A DNA stretch of 64,000 nucleotides from Balneolaceae bacterium (lineage in GTDB: Bacteria > Bacteroidota > Rhodothermia > Balneolales > Balneolaceae): NCBI GenBank assembly GCA_007694095.1, contig RECI01000164.1:1-64000 (forward strand), in the 5' to 3' direction. The notes beneath the pieces were generated by a model. It did not search any database and was not told the origin of the DNA. It saw only the letters and a list, made by a program, of their open reading frames with translations. Below are positions 52,217 to 61,208 of this stretch, in pieces. Every line of letters starts with the position of its first letter. Position 1 is the first letter of the stretch. The position numbers and the translations under genes are program-made.

Positions 52217-53416
52217 TCAGGTTAAAAAATAAATGGGTGTAGGGCTTATGCACAAAATAAACACTGCCATGCTGATCCATCCAAGCCGTTGACGGGCAGG
52301 TGATAATGTTTGCTCGAATACTACGGGTGGATGCTCAATTCTAACAAAATACACCAGGAAAAAGCTCCAGAATACCCATATTAATGATCCGGCCTGTTCA
52401 AAACCGGATGTAATTATCAAATAGAGAACGGACGCTCCGAGCGAAAGCACCCACAAAGGGAATATCCAGCGGATGTCATTATAAAATCCTTTTTTCATAA
52501 AAAACAATAGCAATACAGCCCAAAGCAGTATCGCAGTGAATCCGAATCCAGGAAACCACTCACTGATATTCATGTAAAGAAACGGAATTGCTTCAATACC
52601 TCCGAGAGTTGTGATACCGCCAAAAACAACCCTCGCCACCTGTTTATGCTTTTCATAGCCAATAAGCGAATACAGAATATGCCCGCCATCGAGCTGGCCT
52701 ACTGGAGTGAGATTCAGGGCTGTAAAAAAGAGGCCCAACCATCCAGCAAAGAGAAATGGATAGTGATACATTTCGTACATGGGGGGGACATTATTGAAAA
52801 AACCGGCAAGAAATGAGTAAAGCAATGTCTGTCCAAGGATGATGGTTGCGCCGTTTGGATCAGCAGCCGGAGGTGCTTCGGGAAAAGTTCCAGTTTCCTG
52901 GATATGTGATATGATTGCTTCATGACCGCCAAAATTTTCGATAAACTCCGGACCCGGAAGTGTTGCAAAGCCATAAATCAAAATTCCCAAGGATACAATG
53001 AACCCGGCAATGGGACCCGAAATGCCGATATCAAATAATTTTTTGGTATCACGGATTCTTTCCTCAATTTTAATGACAGCGCCAAGAGTACCAATACCGA
53101 TGGGTACCGGGATAAAATAGGGCAGTGTAACTTTCACATTGTGATACACAGCTGCAAAATAGTGGCCGAATTCATGTGTTGCAAGGAACGCCAAAAGCAG
53201 CACGGCAAAAAGTGCGCCTTGCGGCCACATTTCCCAATACGATTCCGCATGCGCAGAATGACCCACCCAGATAATTCCAACAAAAGTTACGCACAAAAAG
53301 GTAAGTACGAATAACGTGGTATGCTTTATAATTGTCCAGAGGGTGGGACGGTTTTTTTGTTTCTTGTTCAGATCTTCTATTGGAATAGTCCGATACTCAA
53401 TTTCCGGGTACGACAA
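52217..53416 (-). CDS. Site-2 protease-type membrane metallopeptidase (M50 family)
   Basis: A 399-residue membrane protein with seven or eight helices. The zinc motif HEFGH is at 81-85 and the third ligand region LTPVGQLDGGH at 236-246 (D243). GTLGAVIKIEERIRDTKKLFDIG and SGPIAGFI between them match the EGY1-like site-2 proteases of bacteria and plants. It has no PDZ domain, unlike RseP. It lies 27 bases after arcA on the same strand, so it may share its transcript; a substrate is not suggested by the neighbours. Confidence 0.87.
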   Translation of the reverse strand: MSYPEIEYRTIPIEDLNKKQKNRPTLWTIIKHTTLFVLTFLCVTFVGIIWVGHSAHAESYWEMWPQGALFAVLLLAFLATHEFGHYFAAVYHNVKVTLPYFIPVPIGIGTLGAVIKIEERIRDTKKLFDIGISGPIAGFIVSLGILIYGFATLPGPEFIENFGGHEAIISHIQETGTFPEAPPAADPNGATIILGQTLLYSFLAGFFNNVPPMYEMYHYPFLFAGWLGLFFTALNLTPVGQLDGGHILYSLIGYEKHKQVARVVFGGITTLGGIEAIPFLYMNISEWFPGFGFTAILLWAVLLLFFMKKGFYNDIRWIFPLWVLSLGASVLYLIITSGFEQAGSLIWVFWSFFLVYFVRIEHPPVVFEQTLSPARQRLGWISMAVFILCISPTPIYFLT

Positions 53417-53443
53417 AATGATTCAGCTTTTAAATATTATCGA

Positions 53444-54661
53444 TTATAGTCTTGATATTGGAAGCGTCATGCAACGGGCTCCGCCGCGCCCCCGGCAAAG
53501 TTCATGTCCTTCAAAGCTGATGGCAATTTTCTTCCTGTTATCAGCCGGTATACCTTTTCCTTTATATTCTTCAACAAACTCAAACTGGGTCATGTGGGTA
53601 TAGCCATAATCTGCCATGGTTTCAAAAGTTTTTGTATTGCGGCCGTAACCAACTACCACACCCGGGGCAAGGGCAAAAAGATTTGCGCCATCGGTCCATT
53701 GTTCGCGATACTGGCTTATTTGCTCTTCACCACCGCATTTCATGAAGGTAAATTCCTTGCCGGTTAGTTCTTCAAGGGCATGCTTAAGGGAATAAAACTG
53801 CCTGCTTTGCACAAAATCGCCCCCTGAAAAGAGGTCGACAACATTGTGTGTTTGCTCCATAATAGCTGGTGGAAAAGCCACACATTCGGTTTCATCGGCA
53901 AAGGTAAAGATGGTATCCAGGTGCATGGAAGAGCGCTGTTTGGGAATATCAACTGCGAGCACATGCTCCACACCGTGAGCGTGAAGTTTCCCTGCTACGC
54001 TCATCAGGCCGCTGAAAGATGTACGCTCGCTCATTCCGATTAACACAATTTTTTCACTGGCAACCAATACATCACCACCTTCGATGGATTGCTTTTTGCC
54101 TATAGAAATTACTTTTTTTCGCACCTTTTCAAATAAGGAATGATATTTGGTGATAATCCGGATCAATAAAAATTCGCGGGAGCGGGCATGTTTTGCCGCC
54201 CGCGAGAGAATGATTCCATCACCGACTACTGCTGCAAGGTCGCGCGTGAAGAGCAGATTGGGGGCGGGCTGCAGATTAAAAAAACCACCAATGGTGCCTT
54301 CAACGGCAAAACGCAGCAATTTCTCAGGCTCAAGCTGTAAAAGTTCCTTTTCTATCGCTTTTATGTTCTCGAAAGGCAGCTCAGTTTCCATCATTTCGAT
54401 AAACTCTGCCCGGGCATCTTCAAGTTGAAAACACTCAAGTGCAAGATCCGTTATCTCATAAACCCGTCCATCAGGTGGCATGGCGGCGCGGAAAATATCG
54501 AGCATGTCAAGGTGTTCCTGGCGCGCATCATTTTCGAAAATTATATCATCAAACAGCAACTCTTCTTTCAGTGCAGGGTTCACAAGGGATACCTCGCGGC
54601 CCGGTGTATGCACAATCACTCCTCTGAGATGACCTGTTTCCGATGTTACATGAACATTCAT
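53444..54661 (-). CDS. arcA: Arginine deiminase
   Basis: It hydrolyses arginine to citrulline and ammonia. The 405-residue protein has the catalytic cysteine C397 in GGARCMTLPISR, H-x-D (SMHLDTIFTF), ECVAFPP, a central EGGDVLV and the start SETGHLRGVIVHTPG. No arcB or arcC follows; argF elsewhere in the window is a biosynthetic carbamoyltransferase. Arginine made by the attenuated operon could be recycled through this enzyme, an interesting pairing in one window. Followed by the M50 protease gene. Confidence 0.93.
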   Translation of the reverse strand: MNVHVTSETGHLRGVIVHTPGREVSLVNPALKEELLFDDIIFENDARQEHLDMLDIFRAAMPPDGRVYEITDLALECFQLEDARAEFIEMMETELPFENIKAIEKELLQLEPEKLLRFAVEGTIGGFFNLQPAPNLLFTRDLAAVVGDGIILSRAAKHARSREFLLIRIITKYHSLFEKVRKKVISIGKKQSIEGGDVLVASEKIVLIGMSERTSFSGLMSVAGKLHAHGVEHVLAVDIPKQRSSMHLDTIFTFADETECVAFPPAIMEQTHNVVDLFSGGDFVQSRQFYSLKHALEELTGKEFTFMKCGGEEQISQYREQWTDGANLFALAPGVVVGYGRNTKTFETMADYGYTHMTQFEFVEEYKGKGIPADNRKKIAISFEGHELCRGRGGARCMTLPISRL

Positions 54662-54982
54662 AGTATTTTTACCGTAAATAATGCAAAGGTTTAAGCGCTT
54701 ATCGCATTTGTTTGAAATTATAACTGCATCAAATTGGGCAGAAATAAAGAAATCTTTTTATATAAATTTCAGCGTGGAAGATACGCTTTTTAGAATACTT
54801 TTTTGGTGTGAAGAATAGAGGGCTGAATAGTCTCTTCTATTTTCCCGGGGTTAAGGGGGTAGTTGGTTTAGAAGAATGACACATATTATTCTGAAAGCGG
54901 AATGCAATTCAGGTGATTTACCTGAGTAACCAAAAAAAAGATTATACGTAAAGGAGTATGTTACTCCTGTGAATACATCATC
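54662..54982. other. Intergenic stretch with two hairpins before the surface-repeat gene
   Basis: TCAGGTGATTTACCTGA at 54909-54925 and AGGAGTATGTTACTCCT at 54952-54968 are perfect short hairpins in what would be the 5' leader of the gene at 54983. The second contains an AGGAG sequence, but it is too far from the ATG to be its ribosome site. No small gene is seen. The promoters of arcA and the repeat gene should lie here. Confidence 0.5.
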
Positions 54983-56254
54983 ATGTCGTCTGCGGTTAAA
55001 ACCTCCCTTTTACTTTTTTTGATTTTTACGATGCCTGTTATGTCACAGGCCCGGCAGGATTCCGGCCTTGAATACCGTGCATTCAGGGTTACACTGATTC
55101 CCGGACTCGGTTCGAACGGAATTGAGGCACACCGGTATACTGCCAAATATTCACTTAATATCCTGGGTGGCTTTCACGGAGGACTGGAGGGGTATGAAAT
55201 CGGAATCATTAACCTCAACGAAAGATACACCACCGGATTCCAGCTTGGCGCACTAAATGCATCAGGAGGGGAGATGACAGGTGTAAATATTGCTGCCATT
55301 GCAAACCTGTCAAGGCGTGAGATGACAGGAATCCAGTTTGCATCCATTGCAAATGCGGCTGAGGGAGAGCTTGTTGGGATACAGGCAGCGGGGTTTATCA
55401 ATACCGGCTTCCGGTCGGTGACCGGACTGCAGGTTGCGGGTATCGGTAATCTGGCGCGCGGCGATATGCTGGGTTTACAATTTGCAGGGCTGTTTAATGC
55501 ATCAGCCGAAGATGCGCGTGGCCTGATGGTTGCTGGTTTTGGGAATGTTAATGCCGACCGGGCACAGGGATTTTTTATCGCAGGAGTTGCCAATCTGGCA
55601 AGGGATACACAAGGGGTAACAATTGCCGGCCTGTTGAATGCTACCCGCAGGATGCAGGGCTTCCAGTTATCGGGCCTGGCAAATATTGCTTACAGGGTGC
55701 AGGGGATGCAAATCGGTTTAATCAACTATGCACACGACTTTGAAGGCATTCCGGTTGGTTTGATCAGTTATTATGGCAATGGCCGAAAAAACATGGATAC
55801 CTGGATATCGGATGGCGGATTCCAGAATATCGGGATCAAGCTTGGTACCAGCTCGATATATAATATGCTCTTTTTTGGATACAACCCCTTACTGAAAGAG
55901 AGAGAAGTGTGGTCCGTTGGCTGGTCAATTGGTTCCTATACCCCGCTTGATGAGGCATGGAACCATCACAGGTATGAAGGCTATTTCCGTATGCGCGATT
56001 TTACCATTCAGCAGGTGCAGGAAGGCAGGCAGAGGGTCCGGCTCAACACCATCTACAGCTACCGCTATTTGCTGGGCAAAGATATTACCAATAGATTTGG
56101 GATATATGCAGGCCCAAGCCTGAATTTTCTCCTGTCACGTGAAGCGAGAAGCAATGAATATTCGTGGTATTCCATTTTCCGTGGAGAGAGGGGTGGCAGT
56201 GATTTTGCCATCTGGGTCGGATTCACTGTTGGTATGCAGTTTTTTGGACATTAA
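54983..56254 (+). CDS. LA_2272-type surface-repeat protein
   Basis: A 423-residue exported protein with signal peptide (ending SQARQ). Residues 70-270 are about ten tandem repeats of roughly 20 residues with consensus G-x-Q-x-A-G-x-x-N (e.g. TGVNIAAIANL, TGIQFASIANA, VGIQAAGFINT, LGLQFAGLFNA). This is a stacking solenoid pattern also seen in the leptospiral LA_2272 family. A barrel-like C-terminal part follows, ending FTVGMQFFGH. It may be surface-exposed; function is unknown. It is followed by the exporter cluster, but the gap makes co-transcription unlikely. Confidence 0.75.
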   Translation: MSSAVKTSLLLFLIFTMPVMSQARQDSGLEYRAFRVTLIPGLGSNGIEAHRYTAKYSLNILGGFHGGLEGYEIGIINLNERYTTGFQLGALNASGGEMTGVNIAAIANLSRREMTGIQFASIANAAEGELVGIQAAGFINTGFRSVTGLQVAGIGNLARGDMLGLQFAGLFNASAEDARGLMVAGFGNVNADRAQGFFIAGVANLARDTQGVTIAGLLNATRRMQGFQLSGLANIAYRVQGMQIGLINYAHDFEGIPVGLISYYGNGRKNMDTWISDGGFQNIGIKLGTSSIYNMLFFGYNPLLKEREVWSVGWSIGSYTPLDEAWNHHRYEGYFRMRDFTIQQVQEGRQRVRLNTIYSYRYLLGKDITNRFGIYAGPSLNFLLSREARSNEYSWYSIFRGERGGSDFAIWVGFTVGMQFFGH

Positions 56255-56458
56255 TTGCGAATGGCCCGGAACGTTGTGCACATTGCCCTCCTTTGTGCCA
56301 AAATCAGCCCTTTTTTTTGCCGAAACTAACTGCTTACACAGCGAGCTTAATTAATAAGAAATACATTATTCAGATAAAAATATCTAAATAATGCAACTCC
56401 TGTCTCAGTCATTCGTATTAGGTGTAAGATGTTCATTTTGATGTACTAATGATTTTTT

Positions 56459-56494
56459 GTTCATTTAGTTCAATTTTTATTGAACTAAATGAAC
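56459..56494. promoter_or_regulatory. Perfect 16-bp inverted repeat, likely operator of the GbsR-type regulator
   Basis: GTTCATTTAGTTCAAT (56459-56474) and ATTGAACTAAATGAAC (56479-56494) are perfect arms around TTTT, 20 bases before the regulator's ATG. A further half-like GTTCATTTTGATG lies at 56431. Dimeric winged-helix MarR/GbsR proteins bind such symmetric sites; autoregulation is the simplest reading. Confidence 0.75.
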
Positions 56495-56514
56495 TTACTT
56501 TCGTATATTGAGAT

Positions 56515-56976
56515 ATGGATAAGGAACAACTCTCATATATCGAAGAATCAGGAATCATATTTGAACAAATGGGAATGACCCGAATGGCAGGCCGGATATT
56601 TGGTTTTTTGGCTGTTTCAGACAAGAGCGAGGCTTCATTTGATGAAATCAGGCAGGCGCTCGATGCCAGCAAGGGGAGTATCAGCGGTACCACAAAGCAG
56701 CTGATCAATGCCGGGCTTGTACAGCCGGTATCGCTGCCTGGTGACCGAAAAACCTATTATAGGTTGAATAAAGTAGCGGTGGGTCAGTTATTAAGGGCCC
56801 GTATTCAGCTGTTTAACATATTCGCCGATTTGCTCTCCAAGGGGAGGGAATTAAAAAAAAGCGAAGACGATGTTTCAGAATGGCTGAAAGAAGTCTCAGC
56901 TTTCTATACCTGGCTTGGTGGAGAAATTAACGCAGTTATAGAAAAGTGGGAAAATGTTAAAGATGATATCATGTAA
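56515..56976 (+). CDS. GbsR/MarR-family winged-helix regulator
   Basis: A 153-residue cytoplasmic DNA-binding protein. Residues 15-75 form the winged helix: MARIFGFLAVSD-type first helix (RMAGRIFGFLAVSD), then SFDEIRQALDASKGSISGTTKQL as the recognition helix, and VQPVSLPGDRKTYYRL as the wing. A C-terminal helical dimerisation part follows (FADLLSKGRELKKSEDDV). It is the first gene of the exporter cluster, with a perfect inverted repeat just upstream. It likely represses the cluster until an envelope or solute signal appears. Confidence 0.85.
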   Translation: MDKEQLSYIEESGIIFEQMGMTRMAGRIFGFLAVSDKSEASFDEIRQALDASKGSISGTTKQLINAGLVQPVSLPGDRKTYYRLNKVAVGQLLRARIQLFNIFADLLSKGRELKKSEDDVSEWLKEVSAFYTWLGGEINAVIEKWENVKDDIM

Positions 56977-56978
56977 TC

Positions 56979-57122
56979 ATGACAACAAAATCACACAAAA
57001 GGAGAGTGCAATCCGGCTCAACCTTTACACACATTCAACATTTTTTTCAGGAGCTCGATGAAAGAATAGAAGAGTGGGTCCGACATTTCATCAGGCAGAT
57101 TGAAAAAACCTATCAAAGTTAA
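56979..57122 (+). CDS. 47-residue hypothetical protein
   Basis: ATG at 56979 opens a 47-codon frame ending TAA at 57120. The product begins with a basic stretch (TTKSHKRRVQSG) and ends in an amphipathic helix (FFQELDERIEEWVRHFIRQI). It sits in a two-base gap after the regulator and before the LolA-like gene, so it is almost certainly in the same transcript. Nothing is recognised; small basic helical proteins of this size can act as adaptors or membrane-peripheral factors. Confidence 0.6.
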   Translation: MTTKSHKRRVQSGSTFTHIQHFFQELDERIEEWVRHFIRQIEKTYQS

Positions 57123-57146
57123 TTATTGACTATAAATTGCAGGACG

Positions 57147-57917
57147 ATGAGATCAATAAAAATAATCAGCGGATTAAAAATAATCGTGGCCACAATTTTG
57201 CTAAGCACTGTATACAAACCAGCTTTAGCCCAAGATGCAGCTGAAATACTTGACAGAATGGAGCAGGTTATGAGAGGCGATTCGGGTTATTCTGAAATGA
57301 CGATGAAAATTGTTCGCCCACGATACGAACGGGAAATTTCTATGAGGTCGTGGCATTTGGGAACAGACTATTCACTGATACTTATAACCGCACCTGCCCG
57401 TGATGAGGGAATCGCTTACCTGATGAGGGAAAACGATATCTGGAACTATGATCCCAGAATCGATCGCACAACACGTCTCCCTTCTTCAATGATGGCACAA
57501 TCATGGATGGGTTCGGATTTTACCAACGATGACCTTGTGCGCGACACGGATATCATCCGGGATTATGAACACACAATCCTGAGAACCGAAGAGGTTGATG
57601 GCAGGGAAAGTTATGTTATCGAGATGATTCCGAAACCGGGTACGCCCATCGTATGGGGTAAAGTATTGGTTTGGGTAAGCAAGGACGATTACCTGCAGCT
57701 CCGGGCTGAAAATTATGATCAGCGGTTTGAATTGGTGAATACCATGACGCTGGATGAAATCAAAGAGTTGGGAGGTCGCACAATACCCTCACGAATCACC
57801 GTCACTCCGGCAGACAAGCAAAATGAACAAACCGTTCTGAATTACCGGGCCATGGAATTTGATATCGACATTGATGAGAATTTCTTCTCAAGAGCTAACA
57901 TGCAGCGCGTAAGGTAA
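57147..57917 (+). CDS. LolA-like outer-membrane lipoprotein-sorting family protein of the exporter cluster
   Basis: From the ATG at 57147 it is 256 residues with a signal peptide (MRSIKIISGLKIIVATILLS ... ALAQ). The frame can start at TTG 57126, seven codons earlier, but that adds no signal-peptide feature. The body carries the LolA-like signature MGSDFTNDDL and strands YEREISMRSWHLGTDYSLIL and IWNYDPRIDRTTRLP. The same motifs occur in the paralogue at 6818-7585. Directly followed by two FtsX-type permeases and an ATPase, it looks like the periplasmic carrier of an ABC-driven transport path. Confidence 0.83.
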   Translation: MRSIKIISGLKIIVATILLSTVYKPALAQDAAEILDRMEQVMRGDSGYSEMTMKIVRPRYEREISMRSWHLGTDYSLILITAPARDEGIAYLMRENDIWNYDPRIDRTTRLPSSMMAQSWMGSDFTNDDLVRDTDIIRDYEHTILRTEEVDGRESYVIEMIPKPGTPIVWGKVLVWVSKDDYLQLRAENYDQRFELVNTMTLDEIKELGGRTIPSRITVTPADKQNEQTVLNYRAMEFDIDIDENFFSRANMQRVR

Positions 57918-57980
57918 CTCTGCATCATCTTCTATATAACTACGGTATGATGACAACCTGTAAAAGCAAAGGGACGAACG

Positions 57981-59201
57981 ATGAAAATCTACTTAAAACT
58001 GGCGTGGAGAAATATCTGGAGGAATAAACGCCGCACAATAATTACAGTTTCCGCGATAATATTTGCAGTAATGCTGGCCATTATTCTGCAATCCGTTAAC
58101 CGGGGAAGCTATGAAGTGATGATTGACCGGATGGTGAGTTTCAATACCGGATATGTGCAGATTCAGGATATGCGGTATGATGAAGAATCTTCACTTGACA
58201 ACTCTTTTTGGTATGATGAGGAGTTGAGAGACCGGATTCTGAACGCCGATTTAAGAATAGAAAGGATGGCGCCCAGAATTGAAACATTTATGCTGGCAGC
58301 GAATCACACATCTACACGCGGATCGGTTGTATTCGGCAAAAACCCTCAAAAAGAAAAGAAATTTAACGATTTTGAAAACTATCTGAGTGAAGGACGCCTT
58401 TTTGAGATGAATGAACAGTCAGTGGTGCTTGCACGTGGGCTTGCTGAGCGGCTTCAATTAGGAGTTGCCGATACGTTGGTTCTCATCGGACAGGGCAGGT
58501 TTGGTATGTCGGCAAGCGGGCTGTTCGAAATCGTAGGGATTTTGGATCACCCTGTAAGACAACTGAATAATAACGGTGTTTTTATGGCTCTTGACACCGC
58601 ACAGCACCTGCTTTCGGCTGAGGGCTATATTACCGGGCTGATGATTGCACCTGTGCATGAGAGGCAGACAAACTCCGTCGCTTCGTCACTGAAAGAAGAA
58701 TTGAAAGATGAAGAACTGGCTGTCTATACATGGCCTGAATTAATACCTGAACTTCTCGAGCTGATGGAAATGGACCTGGCCACTCCCCGACTTCTCACAG
58801 TTGTGCTTTATGTGGTGATCGGTTTCGGCTTTTTGGGAACCATTCTAACCATGACACTTGAACGGCTCAGGGAATTTGGTGTATTGCTGTCTGTGGGTAT
58901 GCAAAGATTTAAATTATCTGCGGTTCTGTTTATTGAAACCATCTTTATCAGCATAATCGGTGTATTGGCCGGAATCGCTGTTGCCTGGCTGATTCTGGTA
59001 CTGATTGACCCGATTTATCTTACCGGTGAGGCGGCACAGGCAGTGATTGATATGGGTTTTGACCCGGTTATCCCGATGTCGTTTGCCGCTGATCAATTTT
59101 ACAGACAGGGTTTCTTTGTGTTCCTGGTTGCGGTAGCAGTATTCATGTTTCCGCTGATTAAAATCTCAAGGCTGAATATCCTTGATGCAGCAAGATCATA
59201 A
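57981..59201 (+). CDS. FtsX/LolCE-type ABC transporter permease, first pair, A
   Basis: A 406-residue inner-membrane protein. One N-terminal helix after YLKLAWRNIWRNKRRT, a large periplasmic domain (about 45-270), then three C-terminal helices (VVLYVVIGFGFLGTILTMT and following) give the MacB/LolE topology. LSVGMQRFKL after the second helix is the cytoplasmic coupling region. It pairs with the next gene and the ATPase at 60501. The gene at 62574 is a clear paralogue (shared SLDNSF-Y-YD and LVLLGQGRFGMSA-like motifs). Confidence 0.88.
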   Translation: MKIYLKLAWRNIWRNKRRTIITVSAIIFAVMLAIILQSVNRGSYEVMIDRMVSFNTGYVQIQDMRYDEESSLDNSFWYDEELRDRILNADLRIERMAPRIETFMLAANHTSTRGSVVFGKNPQKEKKFNDFENYLSEGRLFEMNEQSVVLARGLAERLQLGVADTLVLIGQGRFGMSASGLFEIVGILDHPVRQLNNNGVFMALDTAQHLLSAEGYITGLMIAPVHERQTNSVASSLKEELKDEELAVYTWPELIPELLELMEMDLATPRLLTVVLYVVIGFGFLGTILTMTLERLREFGVLLSVGMQRFKLSAVLFIETIFISIIGVLAGIAVAWLILVLIDPIYLTGEAAQAVIDMGFDPVIPMSFAADQFYRQGFFVFLVAVAVFMFPLIKISRLNILDAARS

Positions 59202-59239
59202 TTGAGAGACAATAACAGGAATTTATAAAATCGAATGAC

Positions 59240-60460
59240 ATGAAAACCTTATTAACCATAGCCTGGAGAAATATATGGCGGAATCCGGCAAGAAGTGGAG
59301 TATTACTTGCCGCTATTGTGGCGGGCCTTTGGGCCGGAGTAGTAACGGTAGGCATCATCAACGGCCTGATGCAGCAGCGAATCGATTACATGATTGAAAG
59401 CGAAATCACACACGCCCAAATCCATCACCCTGAATTTTTAGCCGAAGGGTATTCCTGGCTTTACATTCCGGATCACGATGAGATAATCAGCCGGCTGGAA
59501 AACGATTCACGGGTACTGAGTTTCACCTCGCGAACCATCACCGATGGCATGCTGCAATCGCCGGTTAAAACGTCAGGGGTGCGTATCCGGGGCATAGATG
59601 CCGATAAGGAAAGGGAAACAACTACCTTCCATGAGAATCTGATTGAGGGTGAATATCTCGATTCCGGTATGTCATCAGCCATACTTATAGGGCAGGAAAT
59701 GGCCAGGGAACACAGCATGGAAATCGGAAATCGCGTGGTACTTACTTTTGAAGATGTCAATAATGAACTTATCTCAGCTTCATTCAATATTGTTGGCATT
59801 TTCAGGTCGGCATCAACGGATTACGACAGAACCAATGTCTTCATCCGGTCTGAAGAATTTATTAAGCTGCTGAGCCACAAGCCGGTTTATCACGAAATCG
59901 GAATGATGCTTGTGCATGAAGACCTTGCCGGAGAAAAGGTGGCAGACCTGAATGATCATTTTGCCGGAATCAAAGCGCAAACCTGGCGTCAGCTTTCTCC
60001 GGAACTCAGCATGCTTGTTGAGCTGGGCGGTGTGATGGTGATCATTATTACCATGATCATTATGGCGGCGCTGGCATTCGGCATTCTGAATACCATGCTG
60101 ATGGCACTTTTTGAGAGAATGAGAGAAATCGGGATGCTGATTTCCATCGGGATGAGCAAACTACGGGTATTCACTACAATCATGTTTGAATCGGTAATAC
60201 TGACGCTTACAGGCGCTGCTGCAGGTTTTCTGCTCGCATGGATTACCATAGGTTATCTGAGCGGTTCGGGCTTGAATCTTGAGATGTTTGCTGAAGGCGC
60301 CGCACAACTTGGATGGGACCATATTATCTATCCGGTACTTACACCCGGCGAATATGTGATCATCATCATTGTAGTGGTTCTGATCACACTGATATCATCA
60401 CTTTATCCAGCAATTAAGGGCATTCGCATCAATCCGCTCGAAGCGGCAAAAAGCAGCTGA
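59240..60460 (+). CDS. FtsX/LolCE-type ABC transporter permease, first pair, B
   Basis: A 406-residue permease with the same topology. The N-terminus AWRNIWRNPARSGVLLAAIVAGLWAG marks the B subtype (NPARSG rather than NKRRT). The periplasmic domain spans about 45-275, then three C-terminal helices with FGILNTMLMALFERMREIGML. It is probably the second half of a heterodimeric permease with the preceding gene. The partial gene at the end of the window is its paralogue. Confidence 0.88.
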   Translation: MKTLLTIAWRNIWRNPARSGVLLAAIVAGLWAGVVTVGIINGLMQQRIDYMIESEITHAQIHHPEFLAEGYSWLYIPDHDEIISRLENDSRVLSFTSRTITDGMLQSPVKTSGVRIRGIDADKERETTTFHENLIEGEYLDSGMSSAILIGQEMAREHSMEIGNRVVLTFEDVNNELISASFNIVGIFRSASTDYDRTNVFIRSEEFIKLLSHKPVYHEIGMMLVHEDLAGEKVADLNDHFAGIKAQTWRQLSPELSMLVELGGVMVIIITMIIMAALAFGILNTMLMALFERMREIGMLISIGMSKLRVFTTIMFESVILTLTGAAAGFLLAWITIGYLSGSGLNLEMFAEGAAQLGWDHIIYPVLTPGEYVIIIIVVVLITLISSLYPAIKGIRINPLEAAKSS

Positions 60461-60500
60461 AATGAATATTTAAACAGTAAATACTAACAGTGAGACAATT

Positions 60501-61208
60501 ATGGCTATCTTGCAAACCAAAAATCTGTCAAAAGTTTATAACCCGGATACAGTTCCGGTTCATGCACTTCGTGATGTATCCATTACCATCGATAAAGGAG
60601 AATTTACAAGTATAGTAGGCCCCTCAGGGTCAGGAAAAACTACACTTTTGAATATGCTAGGCGGACTCGATAAACCCACGTCAGGTAGTGTCTGGGTCAA
60701 TGGAGAAGAGATCACGAGCATGAAAGAGAGTAAACTCATCGATTTTCGACTGCATAACATTGGATTTGTATTTCAGCATTATAACCTGATCCCAGTATTC
60801 ACCGCACATGAAAATGTTTCATTTATCATGCTGCTTCAGAACAGGAGCAAAAAGGAGATAAGGGAGCGGGCCGACGACCTTCTCGAGCAAGTTGGACTTG
60901 GTGACAGAAAAAATGCTCGTCCGGTTCAGATGTCGGGGGGTCAGCAGCAGCGAGTGGCAGTTGCCAGGGCACTTGCATCAGAGCCAAAATTTATTCTGGC
61001 TGATGAACCGACTGCAAATCTTGATTCAACCTCTGCCATGAATCTGCTCGATATCATGAATAAAATGAACCGGGAACAGAATGTTACCTTTGTTTTCTCC
61101 ACGCACGATCAGCGGGTGATTGACCGCGCCCGACGTGTGATCACAATGGTTGACGGGGCAATCCATAAAGATGAGTACCGGGATGTGGAAGAAACAGCAG
61201 AAAATTGA
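60501..61208 (+). CDS. LolD/MacB-type ABC transporter ATPase
   Basis: A 235-residue cytoplasmic ATPase. Walker A is G40-P-S-G-S-G-K-T-T48, the Q-loop is Q92 in FVFQHYNL, the signature is MSGGQQQRV (144-152), Walker B is FILADEP (164-170) with E169, and the switch histidine is H202. The LTPxxN-like FTAHENV motif fits the LolD/MacB subfamily, which powers FtsX-type permeases without a substrate-binding cavity in the membrane. It is the only ATPase in the cluster, so it may serve both permease pairs. Its end overlaps the next gene. Confidence 0.94.
   Translation: MAILQTKNLSKVYNPDTVPVHALRDVSITIDKGEFTSIVGPSGSGKTTLLNMLGGLDKPTSGSVWVNGEEITSMKESKLIDFRLHNIGFVFQHYNLIPVFTAHENVSFIMLLQNRSKKEIRERADDLLEQVGLGDRKNARPVQMSGGQQQRVAVARALASEPKFILADEPTANLDSTSAMNLLDIMNKMNREQNVTFVFSTHDQRVIDRARRVITMVDGAIHKDEYRDVEETAEN

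Noticed and set aside
56459-56494. Inverted repeat as a terminator
   Set aside because: The T-run is in the loop, not after the stem, and the site lies just before a start codon; an operator fits better.
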